Positions 35,512 through 43,705 are shown, counted from the first letter of the stretch. The stretch is DNA of 64,000 nt from Rothia mucilaginosa ATCC 25296 (GCF_000175615.1 NZ_ACVO01000010.1:1-64000), one strand, 5' to 3'. The notes: generated by a model not told the origin, from the letters alone. Numbers and translations are program-made.

Positions 35512-35615
35512 GCCCGGACTCAGAAGAATTTTTCGCGCGCTCACGCAGCTATTTGCGCAGACATATTCCCCTGCGCACGTCCATTTTTCTGCGTGTCTCC
35601 ATCAGCGCGCACGCA

Positions 35616-35655
35616 CCCGGGCACAGGTACATCCACCGTTACGCTCGGGTTTTTT
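35616..35655 (+). terminator. Attenuator terminator before ABC-F gene 1
   Basis: CCCGGGC (35616-35622) pairs with GCTCGGG (35643-35649, one G-U), with an inner GGT/ACC pairing, then TTTTTT. It lies ~65 nt before the ABC-F start and after the leader peptide, the layout of transcription attenuation. Confidence 0.8.
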
Positions 35656-35719
35656 CATGCCTTCAGGCCTTCATGTGCGCTGGCAGGAATCCGAGCACCT
35701 ACTCGAAGGAACTCGGCCC

Positions 35720-37507
35720 ATGTCACGTCACATTACACTCGACCATATTTCGTACGCACACCCGAGCCAGCCTCCGCTTTTTGCGGATCTTTCGGCGGTA
35801 TTTTCGGCACCTCTGACCGGACTTATCGGCGATAACGGCGCCGGAAAAACTACCCTCTTCAGACTTATTCTTGGCGACATAAATCCTAGTCAAGGCACAA
35901 TCAGTACCCCACCGCGCATAGCGTACCTACCGCAAGATTTAGGGTTGAGTGGGCATCAGCATCTTGCTGATATTTTTGGAATTACAAAAATACTGCAGGC
36001 GCTTGATGCGCTGGAATCGGGCGACTATTCCCCCTGCCTTTACGACACTATAGGCGACGCCTGGGATATTGAAGAACGTACCCTCGCAGCCCTTGCCGAA
36101 CATGGTTTTGGTCCTGCCCTCACTACGACCGATACACAGGCCCGTCGCAACCTTCTGATGCGTCCCCTTAGCACCTTTTCAGGTGGCCAGACGGTCACAG
36201 CCGCACTCACCGCGCTTCTGTATTCAGACCCAGAGTTCATTCTGCTCGACGAACCGACGAACAACCTGGACTCCGCAGCGAAAGCCCAGCTCTTCACGAC
36301 ACTGGAGGCGCTACCCTGCCCGGCGCTGATTATTAGCCACGACCGTGACCTGCTGGAGCGCGTGAACGTAATTGCCGAGCTTCATGCCGACCGCCAGGGG
36401 CTAGCTCATCTGCGCCTCTTCGAGGGTAACTACAGCACATACCGGCAGGCACTGGAGACCGAACAGCAGGCAGCTCAGCGTCGCGTGACCGAGGCGAAGA
36501 ATGAGGCGCGTAAGGCTGTGCGTGAGCGTGCCGAGAACCAGATTAAGCTCGATCGCAACGCCCGCCGAGGTCGCGAATTTGAGCGGTCAAAGCGGAAACC
36601 TGGCATGGCTATGGGCCTGGATAAAAACAGTTCAGAGCGCTCTGCCGGGAAACTTCACACAGCCCACGAAAGCATGGTGGCGGATGCGCGGGCGGCAGTT
36701 GGAGAAGCCCAAGAGAACCTGCGCATGCAGGAGCGTATCTATCTGGAACTTGCTCAGGATGCGCTCCCATTGGGGCGGAAGGTACTGGAATTACATCGGG
36801 TGAAGAACGACTCTTGCGCGTCTACACCGCAGAGCGCCGACCTTAAGAATGCATACACCCAAAACACTGTTTCACGTGAAACACAACCTTATAAAGTTGA
36901 TTATCTGCTTCAAATCCAAGATTTTCCCGAGGTTCTTATCCTGACCGGACCCGAACACCTGCACATCACGGGAGCAAACGGCAGTGGCAAGACTGTGCTT
37001 CTCAATGCGATAGCGCACGCGAATGACCCTGATTACCGTTCCCCAGTGCCGCCTGCATACCAAGTGCTCTACCGCCTGGACAACACCGCATACCTGCCGC
37101 AGCGCATCATCCTCGACCCGGAGCTCACCCTCCTTGAAACCGTACAGAGGGCGAATCCCGGTGCGAGTGAACAGCATCTGCGTGACCAGCTGGCGCGCCT
37201 GCTCTTCCGTCGCGAAAGCGTACATCAGTGCATTGGGGATTTATCCGGAGGTGAGCGCTTCCGTGCCGCGGTGGCGCAGGTGCTTCTGGCCAACCCGGTG
37301 CCGCAGCTACTCATATTGGATGAGCCGACGAATAACCTCGACATTTCTTCGGTGGATTGGCTGGTGCAGGCGCTCGAAGCATACACCGGCGCGCTCATCG
37401 TGGTGAGCCATGATGAGGATTTCTGCCGCCGCATCCGCATTGACCGCACACTCAACCTTTCAACAAAAACTCTCGGGAAGGAACCATTCGGGGAATCAGC
37501 ACGCTGA
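35720..37507 (+). CDS. ABC-F ATPase 1 (probable ribosome-protection/antibiotic-resistance type)
   Basis: A 595-residue protein with two ATPase domains and no membrane helix. NBD1: Walker A 'GDNGAGKTT', an atypical signature FSGGQTVTAAL, Walker B 'FILLDEPTNNLD'. A charged coiled linker occupies about residues 235-330. NBD2: 'GANGSGKTVLL', LSGGERFRAAVA, 'LLILDEPTNNLD'. ABC-F proteins act at the ribosomal E/P site, and members under attenuator control usually dislodge antibiotics. The ATG at 35720 follows GAAGGA; the upstream in-frame ATG (35657) lies inside the terminator region. The protein is a tandem paralogue of the next gene. Confidence 0.9.
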   Translation: MSRHITLDHISYAHPSQPPLFADLSAVFSAPLTGLIGDNGAGKTTLFRLILGDINPSQGTISTPPRIAYLPQDLGLSGHQHLADIFGITKILQALDALESGDYSPCLYDTIGDAWDIEERTLAALAEHGFGPALTTTDTQARRNLLMRPLSTFSGGQTVTAALTALLYSDPEFILLDEPTNNLDSAAKAQLFTTLEALPCPALIISHDRDLLERVNVIAELHADRQGLAHLRLFEGNYSTYRQALETEQQAAQRRVTEAKNEARKAVRERAENQIKLDRNARRGREFERSKRKPGMAMGLDKNSSERSAGKLHTAHESMVADARAAVGEAQENLRMQERIYLELAQDALPLGRKVLELHRVKNDSCASTPQSADLKNAYTQNTVSRETQPYKVDYLLQIQDFPEVLILTGPEHLHITGANGSGKTVLLNAIAHANDPDYRSPVPPAYQVLYRLDNTAYLPQRIILDPELTLLETVQRANPGASEQHLRDQLARLLFRRESVHQCIGDLSGGERFRAAVAQVLLANPVPQLLILDEPTNNLDISSVDWLVQALEAYTGALIVVSHDEDFCRRIRIDRTLNLSTKTLGKEPFGESAR

Positions 37508-37531
37508 ATCTTCTCCTACATGAGAAGGTGT

Positions 37532-37561
37532 TTGACTCAGCGCCCAGTCAGTTCCTATGCT
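37532..37561 (+). promoter_or_regulatory. Promoter of ABC-F gene 2 leader
   Basis: TTGACT, 18 bp, TATGCT, identical in elements and spacing to the promoter at 35336. So the second ABC-F gene has its own transcript. Confidence 0.7.
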
Positions 37562-37689
37562 GGAGTCCTCAGCTCTCTATCCATGTTGCCCCACCACGGG
37601 GGTAGCTGGCGGAGCTGAACGTATCGTTTGACCGAAGCCACCCAAGGCGCGACCGGGGTGCCCTTCGGAATCTAGGAGGCATCAAAGAA

Positions 37690-37707
37690 ATGACCCACCG
37701 AGCATAA
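37690..37707 (+). CDS. Leader peptide MTHRA in the ABC-F 2 attenuator
   Basis: The same five codons, AGGAGG (37674-37679) and 10-nt spacing as in the first leader, within the identical 80-nt block. Here no upstream in-frame ATG or GTG is present, which supports the five-codon frame as the functional unit. Confidence 0.65.
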   Translation: MTHRA

Positions 37708-37791
37708 GCCCGGACTCAGAAGAATTTTTCGCGCGCTCACGCAACAGCTCTACGGACACGTTTCCTACGTGTTCCAATCAGCGCGCACGCA

Positions 37792-37831
37792 CCCGGGCAC
37801 AGGTACATCCACCGTTACGCTCGGGTTTTTT
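37792..37831 (+). terminator. Attenuator terminator before ABC-F gene 2
   Basis: CCCGGGC (37792-37798) with GCTCGGG (37819-37825), then TTTTTT; identical to the first copy. The hairpin just upstream differs in sequence between the copies but is kept as a stem. Confidence 0.8.
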
Positions 37832-37964
37832 CGCACCCTTTTTGGGGCGATCCTCTTACCGCCACGCGCTCAGCATAGGCACCCCCAAACCGCCGGCACA
37901 CTACTGCAACGCACCACCGTCGGAGTTTGAGAGCACCCGAGCATCCATACCTCAAGGAGCTCGT

Positions 37965-39791
37965 ATGACACACGTACTTCAGCCGCAGGCGACCTTTCCC
38001 CGTTCCGCTTCTTCCCGCGATGCCCGCTCGCACGCCACTTCCCATGCAGCGGCGCACATTAGTATCGCTCATCTGCACTTTGCGCATCCGAGCCAGCCTC
38101 CGCTTTTTGCGGATCTTTCGGCGGTATTTTCTGCGCCACTCACCGGACTCATTGGTGACAATGGTTGCGGAAAAACAACCCTTATGCGGTTGATTTTGGG
38201 CGATTTGGCCCCGAGTTCCGGTTCTTTGGCGGCGCCGGAACACATGGCGTATCTACCTCAGGATATGGGTCTGAATCGGAATCAAACCCTCGCCGAGCTC
38301 TGCGGAATCACCGAGATTCTGTGGGCACTGCAGGCGGTGGAATCCGGCGAATACTCCCCCGAACTCTACGAGACCATCGGGGATAACTGGGACGTTGAGG
38401 AGCGCACCCTCGCGGCTCTTGCGACCTACGGATTCACCCCGGCGACCGTGGTTAATAGTGACAACTCGGAGGCGGTTCGGGCGCTCTTTGCCCGTAGCAT
38501 GCGCAGCTTCTCCGGTGGTGAGGCGGTCATTGCCGCGCTTGCCTCGCTGATGATTTCTGACCCCGAGTTCATTCTGCTCGATGAGCCGACGAACAACCTG
38601 GACTCCTCGGCGAAGGCTCAGCTCTTCACCGCACTGGAGGCGCTGCCCTGCCCGGCGCTCATCATTAGCCACGACCGTGACCTACTGGAGCGCATGCACA
38701 TGATTGCGGAGCTTCACGCCGACCGCCAGGGGCTGGCGCATCTGCGCCTCTTCGAGGGTAACTACAGCACATACCGGCAGGCGCTGGAGACCGAACAGCA
38801 GGCGGCTCAGCATCGCGTGACCGAGGCGAAGAACCGGGTGCGTTCGGCGCATCGCGAGTGGGTGCAGGCGCAGGAGATTATCTCGAAGAACATGGCGCAG
38901 GTGTGGAAGGACGACCAGCCGGATACGATTCTTGCCCTCGCCAAGGACGCCTCACGTCAGGCGGCGGCAAAGCTTCGAGTTCTGCGCGTCGGCAAGCAGG
39001 AGCAGGCTCAGGAGGAATACCAGAACGCCCAGGATGAGGTGCGCGTGCAGGAGAAAATCTATGCCGAGCTGAGCCAGCAGCCCCTACCCGCGGGGCGCAA
39101 GGTGCTGGAGCTGCACAGGGTTGATTCTCGTGGGACTAACCCTCAGCAGGTTTCACGTGAAACATTTACCGCTCAGCAACCCACTAAGGTTGATTCTCTG
39201 CATTTTTCACCCGTTGAGGCAGATGGCGAGAGCCGGCAGGGAACCCTTGCGGAGCACCCCGAACACCTGATTCTCAGCGGCCCCGAGCATCTGCGCATCA
39301 CCGGCGCAAACGGTAGCGGCAAGACCACCCTCCTTGAGGCAATTGCCCACGCACAAGACCCGGAGTACCGCTCCCCCGTGCAGCCCGCCTACCGCGTCGA
39401 CTACTGCATCGAGGGGGCGTACATTCCTCAGCGCATCACCCTCGACCCGCAGCTCACCCTCCTACAGAGCGTGCAGCGGGCAAACCCCGGAGTGAGCGAG
39501 CAGCATCTGCGTGACCAGTTGGCGCGCCTGCTTTTCCGCCGAGAGAGCGTGCACCATAAGACCGGCGAGCTCTCCGGTGGTGAGCGTTTCCGTGCCGCGG
39601 TGGCGCAGGTGCTTCTGGCAGATCCGGTACCACAGCTACTCATGCTGGATGAGCCGACGAATAACCTCGACATTTCTTCGGTGGATTGGTTGGTGCAGGC
39701 GCTCGAAGCCTATACCGGTGCGCTCATCGTGGTGAGCCATGATGAGGATTTCTGCCGCCGCATCCGCATTGACCGCACGATGGCGCTCTAA
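37965..39791 (+). CDS. ABC-F ATPase 2 (probable ribosome-protection/antibiotic-resistance type)
   Basis: A 608-residue paralogue of the preceding gene. It has an extra ~35-residue N-terminal segment, then NBD1 (Walker A 'GDNGCGKTT', signature FSGGEAVIAAL, 'FILLDEPTNNLD'), a linker that differs strongly from ABC-F 1 ('SAHREWVQAQEIISKNMAQVW' region), and NBD2 (LSGGERFRAAVA, 'LLMLDEPTNNLD'). Long blocks around Walker B and the C-terminus are nearly identical at DNA level in both genes, while the linker, the part that reaches the peptidyl-transferase centre, has diverged. The two may cover different antibiotics. The ATG follows AAGGAG. Confidence 0.9.
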   Translation: MTHVLQPQATFPRSASSRDARSHATSHAAAHISIAHLHFAHPSQPPLFADLSAVFSAPLTGLIGDNGCGKTTLMRLILGDLAPSSGSLAAPEHMAYLPQDMGLNRNQTLAELCGITEILWALQAVESGEYSPELYETIGDNWDVEERTLAALATYGFTPATVVNSDNSEAVRALFARSMRSFSGGEAVIAALASLMISDPEFILLDEPTNNLDSSAKAQLFTALEALPCPALIISHDRDLLERMHMIAELHADRQGLAHLRLFEGNYSTYRQALETEQQAAQHRVTEAKNRVRSAHREWVQAQEIISKNMAQVWKDDQPDTILALAKDASRQAAAKLRVLRVGKQEQAQEEYQNAQDEVRVQEKIYAELSQQPLPAGRKVLELHRVDSRGTNPQQVSRETFTAQQPTKVDSLHFSPVEADGESRQGTLAEHPEHLILSGPEHLRITGANGSGKTTLLEAIAHAQDPEYRSPVQPAYRVDYCIEGAYIPQRITLDPQLTLLQSVQRANPGVSEQHLRDQLARLLFRRESVHHKTGELSGGERFRAAVAQVLLADPVPQLLMLDEPTNNLDISSVDWLVQALEAYTGALIVVSHDEDFCRRIRIDRTMAL

Positions 39792-39849
39792 CTAGGGTTC
39801 CGTCTAAGGTTCCGAACCCAACCCCGCGGGTGCTACCCGGGGCTTAACG

Positions 39850-39896
39850 AACGGGTGCCCGGCACCTCCGAATATTGGAGGCGCCGGGCACCCGTT
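39850..39896. terminator. Bidirectional terminator between ABC-F 2 and sodA
   Basis: AACGGGTGCCCGGC-CCTCC and GGAGG-GCCGGGCACCCGTT with a 7-nt loop, then TT. The genes on both sides converge here. Confidence 0.88.
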
Positions 39897-39943
39897 TCAG
39901 TTATCTCACCGCGGCTACTTCACCGCGCTGACGAAAACTTAGA

Positions 39944-40567
39944 TTAGAGGACCAGGCCCTTGGTCTGGGACACTGCGCGCTCGAAGCGAGCCTGAACGTC
40001 AGCCCAGTTCACAATGTTCCAGAATGCCTTGACGTACTCGCCCTTGACGTTCTGGTAGTCCAGGTAGAATGCGTGCTCCCACATGTCCAGCTGCAGAACG
40101 GGGATCAGTGCAACGGAGATGTTGCCCTGCTGGTCGTAAAGCTGCTCGATGATGAGGCGCTTGCCAACGGTGTCCCATGCGAGGATTGCCCAGCCGGAGC
40201 CCTGAATGGTCAGTGCAACGTTGGTGAAGTGCTCACGGAACTTGTCGAAGGAGCCGAAGAACTCGTCGATTGCCGCTGCCAGCTCGCCGGTGGGCTTGTC
40301 GCCGCCCTCGGGGGACAGGTTGTTCCAGAAGATGGAGTGGTTGGTGTGGCCACCCAGGTTGAACGCCAGGTCCTTGGAGAGCTTGGAGACGTTGCCGTAT
40401 GCACCGTTCTCGCGTGCCTCTTCAAGCTGCTCGAGAGCTGCGTTAGCGCCTGCAACGTATGCTGCGTGGTGCTTGTCGTGGTGCAGCTCCATGATCTTTG
40501 CGGAGATGTGGGGCTCGAGCGCCGCGTAGTCGTAGGGGAGTTCGGGGAGAGTGTACTTTTCAGCCAT
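39944..40567 (-). CDS. sodA: Superoxide dismutase, Mn/Fe type
   Basis: A 207-residue enzyme that converts superoxide to oxygen and peroxide. Metal ligands are visible: His in 'LHHDKHH', His in '[10 protein letters not shown]', and Asp and His in '[13 protein letters not shown]'. '[10 protein letters not shown]' is also typical. Mn is likely by actinobacterial relatives, but the metal cannot be fixed from sequence. The start is the ATG at 40567, since GAAAGG lies just upstream. No signal peptide. It faces the DnaA-box region. Confidence 0.95.
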   Translation of the reverse strand: MAEKYTLPELPYDYAALEPHISAKIMELHHDKHHAAYVAGANAALEQLEEARENGAYGNVSKLSKDLAFNLGGHTNHSIFWNNLSPEGGDKPTGELAAAIDEFFGSFDKFREHFTNVALTIQGSGWAILAWDTVGKRLIIEQLYDQQGNISVALIPVLQLDMWEHAFYLDYQNVKGEYVKAFWNIVNWADVQARFERAVSQTKGLVL

Positions 40568-40805
40568 GATGATGCCTTTCATTAGAAAACTTGGCTTGTA
40601 TTAAAGATTACCAGCGTAGCGTTTACTTTACTTTTCATGAGTTGGGGAGCGTCACATTTATGTAAGACCTCGCTCGAGCCTGTGGATTTTAGGCGGAGAC
40701 TTTTCCCCACAGCTGTGGATAACCCTGTGTATCGACAGGATTTTCAGGGCCGGCACCCTATTCTGCCTTGAAATACCGGGGTATGCACTCATATGAATAA
40801 CAGTG

Positions 40806-40845
40806 CTGTAAGTTCTCCACACTGTGGATAACTGCTGTGGATAAC
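40806..40845 (+). repeat. Double-DnaA-box direct repeat, copy 1
   Basis: A 26-bp identical segment (40807-40832) ending in one DnaA box, followed four bases later by a second box. Copy 2 is at 41181-41220. Confidence 0.8.
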
Positions 40846-41180
40846 ATCCTATTTTGGGGATGCGAGGGGGATAAACTGCAGAATTTTCGCCCTCATTCGG
40901 GGTGTTTTTCCTTCTACTAGCCAAAATATTGAGTGCCCACAGGGCCGCCGAGCGATCTTACGCGCCTCTTTACGCCGGAGGCGGTGGATTAAGTGCACAG
41001 GGTTATCCACAGCTGTGGAAATTTTCGGGTTCCGCAGTTTTAAAGGTGAAAAGGTCTTCTATTTAAGAACTTACCCTCGCTTTTAACAGCCTCGAAAGCC
41101 TGTAATTACAAGAATTTTTCGACTGGGCCCCTCTTTGCATCTTGCATTGCCACCATCGCCAGCTTCACCAAATCACATGC

Positions 41181-41220
41181 GTGTAAGTTCTCCACACTGT
41201 GGATAACCATTGTGGATAAC
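41181..41220 (+). repeat. Double-DnaA-box direct repeat, copy 2
   Basis: The second copy, 375 bp from the first, with the same spacing between the two boxes. Confidence 0.8.
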
Positions 41221-41360
41221 CCCTATGGATAACATTCCTGGCGCGATACGGCGCAGCAACACCACAGCTGCAAGGTGCACAGTGCAGATACGCAGACCCC
41301 CCAACTCATGCTCCTCCCCTAGTTCGCAGGGGCGCTCTTGCTAATCCCTATGAGGGCAAA

Positions 41361-41589
41361 GAAAAAGAGCACCCGACCATTGGATGCTCTTAGAGTGAGT
41401 TGATAGAGATTTCAGTTAAAAAGATACGGTACGGAATGCAGCCCAACCACGAACTGCACCCGCACCGCACATCCGTCGGTAGAAATACGAGTTACTCGTA
41501 CACCGACGACAATCACCGATAAATAGAGAGTCGAACCTATCGAAGCGAGCTTCCGGTCTCGCCTCGGAGGCTTCCTTCGACCCCGTTAT
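41361..41589 (-). ncRNA. Probable structured small RNA (~230 nt) with own promoter and terminator
   Basis: On the minus strand a promoter (41623-41596) is followed by a richly folded, non-coding stretch and an intrinsic terminator. Helices seen: GGGTCGAA (41583-41576) with TTCGACTC (41535-41528); inside it GCCT/AGGC and GCGAG/CTCGC hairpins; CGTCGGT...ACCGACG enclosing TACGAG-TAA-CTCGTA (41508-41474); and a GTGCGG/CCGTAC plus TGCAG/CTGCA arm. The terminator is AAGAGCA-CC/GG-TGCTCTT with a T-run (41391-41362). The only short frame is MCGAGAVRGWAAFRTVSF with no clear RBS. The family is not recognised; it does not match 6S, tmRNA, SRP or RNase P landmarks I know. Confidence 0.55.
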
Positions 41590-41595
41590 GTAATT

Positions 41596-41623
41596 AGTGT
41601 ACACGGTTTCATTACGGTTGCAA
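41596..41623 (-). promoter_or_regulatory. Promoter of the candidate small RNA
   Basis: On the minus strand TTGCAA (41623-41618), 16 bp, TACACT (41601-41596). Transcription would start near 41589. Confidence 0.55.
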
Positions 41624-41906
41624 AGCCAAAACCGAGATTTTTTTAAAAATTTTGTTATCGTTTCGTTATTTTTCACCCTTGGCAAGCTCTTTACACTCCC
41701 TAGAATTTTCATCCACACCCCTAAAACCCTTGATATTCCGCGGAAGTTGACTCAATTCATGAGTATGCTTCTTGGTACGTTCTCATCTATACTTGTACCG
41801 GAAATCTTTTTAAATATGTCGTGCATCACTTGTCTACCCTAGGTTTTTATAGTCACTGCGTGCAAAAAGATGACCCTAGCACCCTCCAAAAAATTAGCAC
41901 CAAAGT

Positions 41907-41923
41907 GTCAACCATTACTTGAC
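41907..41923. promoter_or_regulatory. Candidate MarR operator
   Basis: GTCAA-CCATTAC-TTGAC is a perfect 5-bp inverted repeat with 7-bp centre, ~110 bp before the MarR gene; TTGACC could also be a -35. It is a plausible autoregulatory site. Confidence 0.4.
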
Positions 41924-42033
41924 CGTACCAATTTAGGGTTACCGGGCAAGACCTTTCGCTACAATGGGTGCCAGCACACCACACCTCCCCTTAATAAGGG
42001 AGCTCCATATCCGATAAAAGAGGAACCAATCCC

Positions 42034-42585
42034 GTGTCCATACCAACCACGTCTGCGCAGCGGGCTGACAATACCGCACACAGCGAATCCATCCAGTGGC
42101 TCTCCCCGCAAGAGCGAGAAGGCTGGCTCTTTATCAGTTCCATCATCTTCAGCCTCACCCGCAAACTGGAAAACCAGTTGCAGAGCGAAGCTGGCATTAG
42201 CTTTGTCGAATACATGGTGCTCGCGATGCTCTCCGAGTCCAAGGATCATTCCCTCACCATGACCGAGCTGGCAGTTACTACCAACACCCTCCCGGCACGC
42301 CTCTCCCGCGTTGTGGCACGCCTGGAGAAGGACGGCTACGTCCGCCGCTCCCTCAGCGCAGAAGACCGCCGCGTCAGCATCTGCCACTTGCTCCCCGCAG
42401 GCGAGCAGAAGGTGCAGGAGGTCGCACCCGGCCACGTGAGCGAAGTACGCCGCCAGATTTTCGACCACCTGACCACCGAACAGGTTGAGCATCTCGCAGA
42501 AATTGGCGAGGCAGTCCTCGGCAACACCCCCTCAAACGTCATCTCGATTGATGCACTGCAGCGTGGGGACTACCCCACACAATAA
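42034..42585 (+). CDS. MarR-family transcriptional regulator
   Basis: A 183-residue protein, GTG start with AGAGGA 10 nt upstream. The winged helix is 'FVEYMVLAMLSESKDHSLTMTELAVTTNTLPARLSRVVARLEKDGYVRRSLSAEDRRVSICHLLPAGEQ', with the wing motif DRR. MarR proteins are dimers that release DNA on binding phenolics, oxidants or drugs. The first 25 residues and the last 20 are extensions beyond the core. It is monocistronic, with a strong terminator, and next to oxidative-stress genes (sodA, ferritin), which may hint at its inducer. Confidence 0.9.
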   Translation: MSIPTTSAQRADNTAHSESIQWLSPQEREGWLFISSIIFSLTRKLENQLQSEAGISFVEYMVLAMLSESKDHSLTMTELAVTTNTLPARLSRVVARLEKDGYVRRSLSAEDRRVSICHLLPAGEQKVQEVAPGHVSEVRRQIFDHLTTEQVEHLAEIGEAVLGNTPSNVISIDALQRGDYPTQ

Positions 42586-42635
42586 CCTCCTCCGCCTTCG
42601 GGTAAGATTCGCCCCGGGCGAGAGTTGAGAGAATC

Positions 42636-42682
42636 AGAGATAAGGCACATTCCCCACTGGGAACGTGCCTTATCTCTTTAAC
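42636..42682 (+). terminator. Terminator after the MarR gene
   Basis: AGAGATAAGGCAC-TTCCC and GGGAA-GTGCCTTATCTCT, then TTT. The remaining ~430 bp to the ferritin gene shows no coding signal, only an AT-rich palindromic run near 42780 and the ferritin promoter. Confidence 0.9.
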
Positions 42683-42968
42683 AGATTTCTTAAATAGGCT
42701 CTTGTAGCCGCGAGCGCTGCGGTACGCACGAACCTTAAAGCCGCCTAAAGTTGCCCCGAGCATCGATACATTCGAAGAATTTTAAAAAATTTTTGCGGCA
42801 TCACGTACCGCTATGAAATGTCGGATGACCGGCTGTCGGGCGCAGGGGCATCATGCGTATACGCGGGATGTTGGGGTATCTAATACCGCTTTAAACCGCG
42901 AAATCTCAAGGAAAACCACCCAATACCACATAACCCAAAGAAAGCATTCAGGGCATCCGCACTAAGGG

Positions 42969-42997
42969 TTGTGGTGACAATATGTCAGGGGTACCTT
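42969..42997 (+). promoter_or_regulatory. Ferritin promoter with embedded palindrome
   Basis: TTGTGG, 17 bp, TACCTT. The spacer holds TGACA-ATA-TGTCA (42975-42987), a perfect 5-bp inverted repeat right between the promoter boxes, typical of a repressor site. It does not match the IdeR/DtxR consensus. Confidence 0.45.
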
Positions 42998-43122
42998 ATC
43001 TGATTCACCGATTAGCCTTTTCTCTCTGTACATGACGCACCCCACCCCTTACGATAAATATCAACAGGTTGCACCGCGCCATCCCGGCACCCAAAAGCAA
43101 CCACCACATAAGGAGAAACCAT

Positions 43123-43647
43123 ATGTCTAAGTCTTTCTACGACCTTCTGAACGAGCAGATCGGCCACGAGTTCGCAGCATCTCACCAGTACCTGTCCATG
43201 GCTATCTGGCTCGACGGTGAGGACCTGCCCCAGCTGGCTAAGTTCTTCTACCAGCAGTCCCTCGAAGAGCGCGAGCACGCACTCATGATGGTTCAGTACA
43301 AGCTGGACCGCGGCCACAAGGTCGAGATCCCCGCTGTTCCCGCTGTGAAGAACGACTTCGCGAACGTTCAGGAAATCGTTGACATGTCCCTGGCACAGGA
43401 GAAGGTTGTCACCGGTCAGATCGAGGCTCTGTTCTCCGCAGCACGCGCTGAGAACTACGCACTGGGCGAGCAGTTCATCCTCTGGTTCCTGAAGGAACAG
43501 GTTGAGGAAGTTGCAACCATGGAGACCCTGGTGACCATCGTGAAGCGCGCAAACGGCAACCTCTTCGACCTGGAGAACTACGTTGCACGCGAGCTGGCAC
43601 ACGACCACGGCCAGGAGTCCGGCGCACCCGCTATCGCAGGCGCATAA
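43123..43647 (+). CDS. ftn: Bacterial non-haem ferritin
   Basis: A 174-residue four-helix protein that stores iron as ferric mineral in a 24-mer cage. Ferroxidase-centre residues are visible: Glu in 'NEQIGHEFAASHQYLSMA', Glu and His in 'SLEEREHALMMVQYKLDRGH', then 'EQFILWFLKEQVEEVATME'. No haem-binding Met pattern of bacterioferritin was found. The ATG at 43123 follows AAGGAG. Codon use is strongly biased (GAG, CTG, AAC, GCA), suggesting high expression. Confidence 0.95.
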   Translation: MSKSFYDLLNEQIGHEFAASHQYLSMAIWLDGEDLPQLAKFFYQQSLEEREHALMMVQYKLDRGHKVEIPAVPAVKNDFANVQEIVDMSLAQEKVVTGQIEALFSAARAENYALGEQFILWFLKEQVEEVATMETLVTIVKRANGNLFDLENYVARELAHDHGQESGAPAIAGA

Positions 43648-43705
43648 TCTCGCATTCGCACGACTAGAGCGCTAGTCGAACACGCAGAATAGCTGCAGAA
43701 ATACT

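Larger units (their letters stand above)
40714..41233. other. Cluster of DnaA boxes (origin-like or DnaA-titration site)
   Basis: Six perfect DnaA boxes lie within ~510 bp of gene-free DNA. TGTGGATAA occurs at 40714, 40823, 40836, 41198 and 41211, and the reverse TTATCCACA at 41003. Near-matches occur at 40681 (TGTGGATTT), 41014 and 41225 (TATGGATAA). The whole intergenic stretch, 40568-42033, has no clear gene and grows AT-rich to the right (41640-41850). This is the signature of oriC or of a datA-like DnaA sink. dnaA and dnaN are not in the window. Confidence 0.75.

Noticed and set aside
35657..35719. Longer N-terminus for ABC-F 1 from ATG 35657
   Set aside because: That ATG sits immediately after the terminator T-run without an RBS, and the extra 21 residues have no counterpart in the paralogue. 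ATG 35720 has GAAGGA.
41416..41718. A 100-codon minus-strand protein in the DnaA-box region
   Set aside because: It would start upstream of the predicted promoter, is rich in unlikely residues for this genome, and overlaps a region better explained as structured RNA.
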